A stretch of DNA of 8,090 nt from Victivallales bacterium (GTDB lineage Bacteria > Verrucomicrobiota > Lentisphaeria > Oligosphaerales > Oligosphaeraceae). The stretch spans positions 1-8,090 of the forward strand of contig JAFYGL010000463.1 in NCBI GenBank assembly GCA_017543165.1. The letters are read 5' to 3'. The notes under the pieces were generated by a model. It searched no databases, had not been told where the DNA came from, and saw only the letters and a list, made by a program, of their open reading frames with translations. Shown here piece by piece: positions 6,533 through 8,090 of this stretch. The translations under genes and the position numbers were made by a program. Numbering within the stretch: the stretch's first letter is position 1; each line of letters starts with the position of its first letter.

Positions 6533-7844
6533 TTTCACTCCTTTTACATTCATTTATAATAACTATAATTGCAATTCCAATCCAAATCCAGCGTTTGCTC
6601 AGGACATCGTCCCACAGCATGCTCCCCATGATGCCGCCTATCCATAGCATACCAAGAAGATTGCGTCTTGGGACATAAACCAGGTAAAATAGGACAAGCA
6701 GCATTGCAGGGACACCGAACAGTGTAGCCAGGTTAAGGTATTCGCAATGGGGATCCATATAGGTGCAGAAGCCTCCCAAATCCTTTTCCGAATTGTAGTA
6801 TTTAAGCGTTTCGGCTGCGCTCTGCACGTTGACATATTGTGGATAGAGTTCATGCAACATCTCCACACTGCGGCCCAATGGCCTAATTGTATTATGATGC
6901 CATCCTTTAAATATTCCCTCCGTTATTTCCCAATCATCGCCATTCAGCATCCTGAAATATGCGCTCTGGTGAATGTTGTACATTCCTGGCTGGGTATTGA
7001 TGAAGGGGTATTCGCCTTTCAGCGGGAAAGTCACAAACAGCACCGTTGTTTCAAAGACGCAGATTACCAGCGCCAATGCGGCCAAAGCCAGACATTTTGC
7101 CCATTTTTCACCAATTGCCTTGCCTGCCAGCCTGGCGAACAGAAACAGCAACACACCAAGATAAAGTATGCCATGCTTGCTCATGGTGCAGGCAATTGGA
7201 AGCAGATTGGCCACCAGCAGCAGATAATACGGCAGTTTCTTGCTGGCACTATCAATGCTTGCAGCCACTAGCAATGCACCCAAGGCGCAGTATGGCGCAG
7301 CCAGATTCGGGTTGCCAAAAGTGAAAGTGTAGCGCCTGGCAAGGAAAGGCATGCTGCTTTCCTCCATCTTGCCATACACTTCCCAGAAAAGCGGGCTGGC
7401 CTCCTTGTTGAACACAGACACAACGATATCGAATAGCCAGCACAGCAGAAAGGCCGACAGAATCACTGTGCCCAGACGCAGCATCTGTGCCTTCGACAAG
7501 GGAAACGCCCTGTAGAAAAACAGCAGCAAGGCGCAGTAAAGGAACACGCACCATTCGTACATGTTCGCAAAGAAGGCACCGCCAGACACTATGTGCAAAA
7601 CCGTGCTAAACAGCCCCCAGCCTAGAAAAATCAGTAGAAAACGGTCTTCAAAACGCCACTTCCATTTGCCTTCATTGCGATTGAGATACACCTTGAGACA
7701 TGCAAGGCACATCATTAGTGGGAAGAGCAAATCACAGGCGGTAAGACGAAGCGGCAAAGCAATGCCAATGCCAAGCAGCAAGACATAAATGCAGCCCAGC
7801 ACCTGCCCCCAAAGCAAAAGCCTGTCATTCGTCACACAAGTCAT
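6492..7844 (-). CDS. O-antigen ligase/polymerase-like (Wzy/WaaL superfamily) integral membrane protein
   Basis: A 450-residue membrane protein with about 11-12 hydrophobic segments, normal for O-antigen ligases and polymerases. Segments 1-9 lie in the first two thirds. A large hydrophilic loop follows (from KGEYPFINTQ to MDPHCEYL), then three more segments. The superfamily's landmarks can be seen: FGNPNLAAPY before a transmembrane helix, CTMSKHG in place of the common SR/SK-G motif, and PHCEYLNLATLFG at the end of the large loop, matching the H-N-x-x-L-x-x-x-x-x-G motif with C instead of N. Such enzymes join or polymerise undecaprenyl-linked glycans on the outer face of the inner membrane. 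ATG 7844 is chosen as the first ATG before the hydrophobic segments; a TTG at 7865 is possible, and the ribosome site (GGAAAT) is weak. The last 15 residues (SENETLQQGAPVGGN) are encoded by DNA shared with the H-protein gene. It is the first visible gene of the operon. Confidence 0.85.
   Translation of the reverse strand: MTCVTNDRLLLWGQVLGCIYVLLLGIGIALPLRLTACDLLFPLMMCLACLKVYLNRNEGKWKWRFEDRFLLIFLGWGLFSTVLHIVSGGAFFANMYEWCVFLYCALLLFFYRAFPLSKAQMLRLGTVILSAFLLCWLFDIVVSVFNKEASPLFWEVYGKMEESSMPFLARRYTFTFGNPNLAAPYCALGALLVAASIDSASKKLPYYLLLVANLLPIACTMSKHGILYLGVLLFLFARLAGKAIGEKWAKCLALAALALVICVFETTVLFVTFPLKGEYPFINTQPGMYNIHQSAYFRMLNGDDWEITEGIFKGWHHNTIRPLGRSVEMLHELYPQYVNVQSAAETLKYYNSEKDLGGFCTYMDPHCEYLNLATLFGVPAMLLVLFYLVYVPRRNLLGMLWIGGIMGSMLWDDVLSKRWIWIGIAIIVIINECKRSENETLQQGAPVGGN
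6538..6544 (-). promoter_or_regulatory. Strong Shine-Dalgarno site of the H-protein gene inside the upstream coding region
   Basis: AAAGGAG lies 5 bases before ATG 6532 and wholly within the last codons of the membrane-protein gene, which stops at 6492. It decides the H-protein start and shows that ribosomes can enter here independently of termination 40 bases further on. Confidence 0.75.
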
Positions 7845-7921
7845 ATTTCCATAGTTTTTATGCAATCGCTTTGTTCACAGTGGGGTAGTTTTCAGGAACG
7901 AGTTATTCGCCAGTTGTGCGC
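7845..7921 (-). promoter_or_regulatory. Upstream region of the glycan operon, presumed promoter not resolved
   Basis: These 77 bases lie between the inverted-repeat element and the first gene of the operon. A promoter would be expected here if the operon starts with that gene, but I found no convincing -35/-10 pair. Transcription could instead enter from beyond the repeat. Confidence 0.2.
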
Positions 7922-7940
7922 CTTGCGATAGTCCGTAGTA

Positions 7941-7975
7941 GCGACGGCCTTAGCGTAGCGTTTACCCGCCGTCGC
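7941..7975. repeat. Left internal hairpin of the composite repeat
   Basis: GCGACGGC (7941-7948) pairs with GCCGTCGC (7968-7975), an 8-base perfect GC-rich stem with a 19-base loop. The loop holds a short tandem TAGCG-TAGCG that is absent from the right-hand copy and looks like an insertion or a divergent subtype. Confidence 0.7.
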
Positions 7976-8050
7976 ACCAAAAGGCGTGCCTCTCGCCGCC
8001 CAAAGCACACATCTGGCATGGGACAGTAGTAGTGTCAACGTGCCATTGGT

Positions 8051-8071
8051 GCGACGGCGGGACGCCGTCGC
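8051..8071. repeat. Right internal hairpin of the composite repeat
   Basis: GCGACGGCG (8051-8059) pairs with CGCCGTCGC (8063-8071), a 9-base perfect GC-rich stem with a three-base GGA loop. It is the compact form of the same hairpin found in the left arm. Without a following T-run it is not a standard terminator, though it could act on RNA stability or DNA structure. Confidence 0.75.
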
Positions 8072-8090
8072 TACTACGGACTATCGCAAG

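Larger units (their letters stand above)
7922..8090. repeat. Composite inverted repeat, MITE- or REP-like, with perfect 27-base ends
   Basis: Positions 7922-7948 and 8064-8090 are perfect 27-base inverted copies (outer ends CTTGCGATAGTCCGTAGTAG and its complement). Inside them, CCCGCCGTCGCACCAA (7965-7980) is perfectly inverted at 8046-8061. The left arm has 16 bases between these blocks (7949-7964) where the right arm has two (8062-8063). Each arm is also a hairpin of its own. The central 65 bases (7981-8045) are single copy, too short for a protein, with no transposase. This architecture fits a non-autonomous mobile element or two head-to-head copies of a palindromic repeat. The right end coincides with the window edge, so the element may extend further. 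It lies 77 bases upstream of the membrane-protein start codon. Confidence 0.85.

Noticed and set aside
7922..8090. CRISPR array or attachment site
   Set aside because: The repeats are inverted, not direct and evenly spaced, and no cas gene, integrase or tRNA is present.

Overview
The window holds seven genes, all on the minus strand, so they read from high to low coordinates. Gene content suggests a bacterium of the PVC group (Lentisphaerota, Verrucomicrobiota or relatives). The grounds are secreted proteins with carbohydrate-binding-like jelly-roll domains, a GHL10-type glycosidase-like protein with a C-x-C-x2-C motif, a FadR-type GntR regulator, an O-antigen-ligase-like membrane protein, and a GC-rich hairpin repeat built on GCGACGGC/GCCGTCGC. 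This is an inference from style; no rRNA or other phylogenetic marker is present.

Layout, in order of transcription. Positions 7922-8090 hold an imperfect inverted-repeat (MITE- or REP-like) element with perfect 27-base ends, lying at the edge of the window. Next comes a tightly packed block: O-antigen ligase/polymerase-like membrane protein (7844-6492), glycine-cleavage H-like lipoyl protein (6532-6161), family 4 glycosyltransferase (6177-5161) and a secreted GHL10-like glycoside hydrolase (5164-2924). Successive reading frames overlap by 41, 17 and 4 bases, so they are very probably one translationally coupled operon for making, exporting or trimming a surface or extracellular polysaccharide. 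The lipoyl carrier is the odd member.

After an 80-base gap comes a visibly AT-rich gene for a lipoprotein of unknown function (2843-2004), then a GntR/FCD regulator (1903-1223). Downstream of it is the start of a secreted protein made of two tandem jelly-roll domains (1053-1), which runs off the window. The 169 bases between the regulator and this last gene hold a candidate promoter embedded in repeated ATATGA/TCATAT palindromes, a plausible operator set for the adjacent regulator.

No tRNA, rRNA, CRISPR array, transposase or convincing rho-independent terminator was seen. No gene-free stretch exceeds 300 bases; the longest is 7845-8090. The features most worth a second look are the lipoyl H protein inside a glycan operon, the nested overlaps, the operator-like region at 1073-1122, and the composite inverted repeat at the window end.
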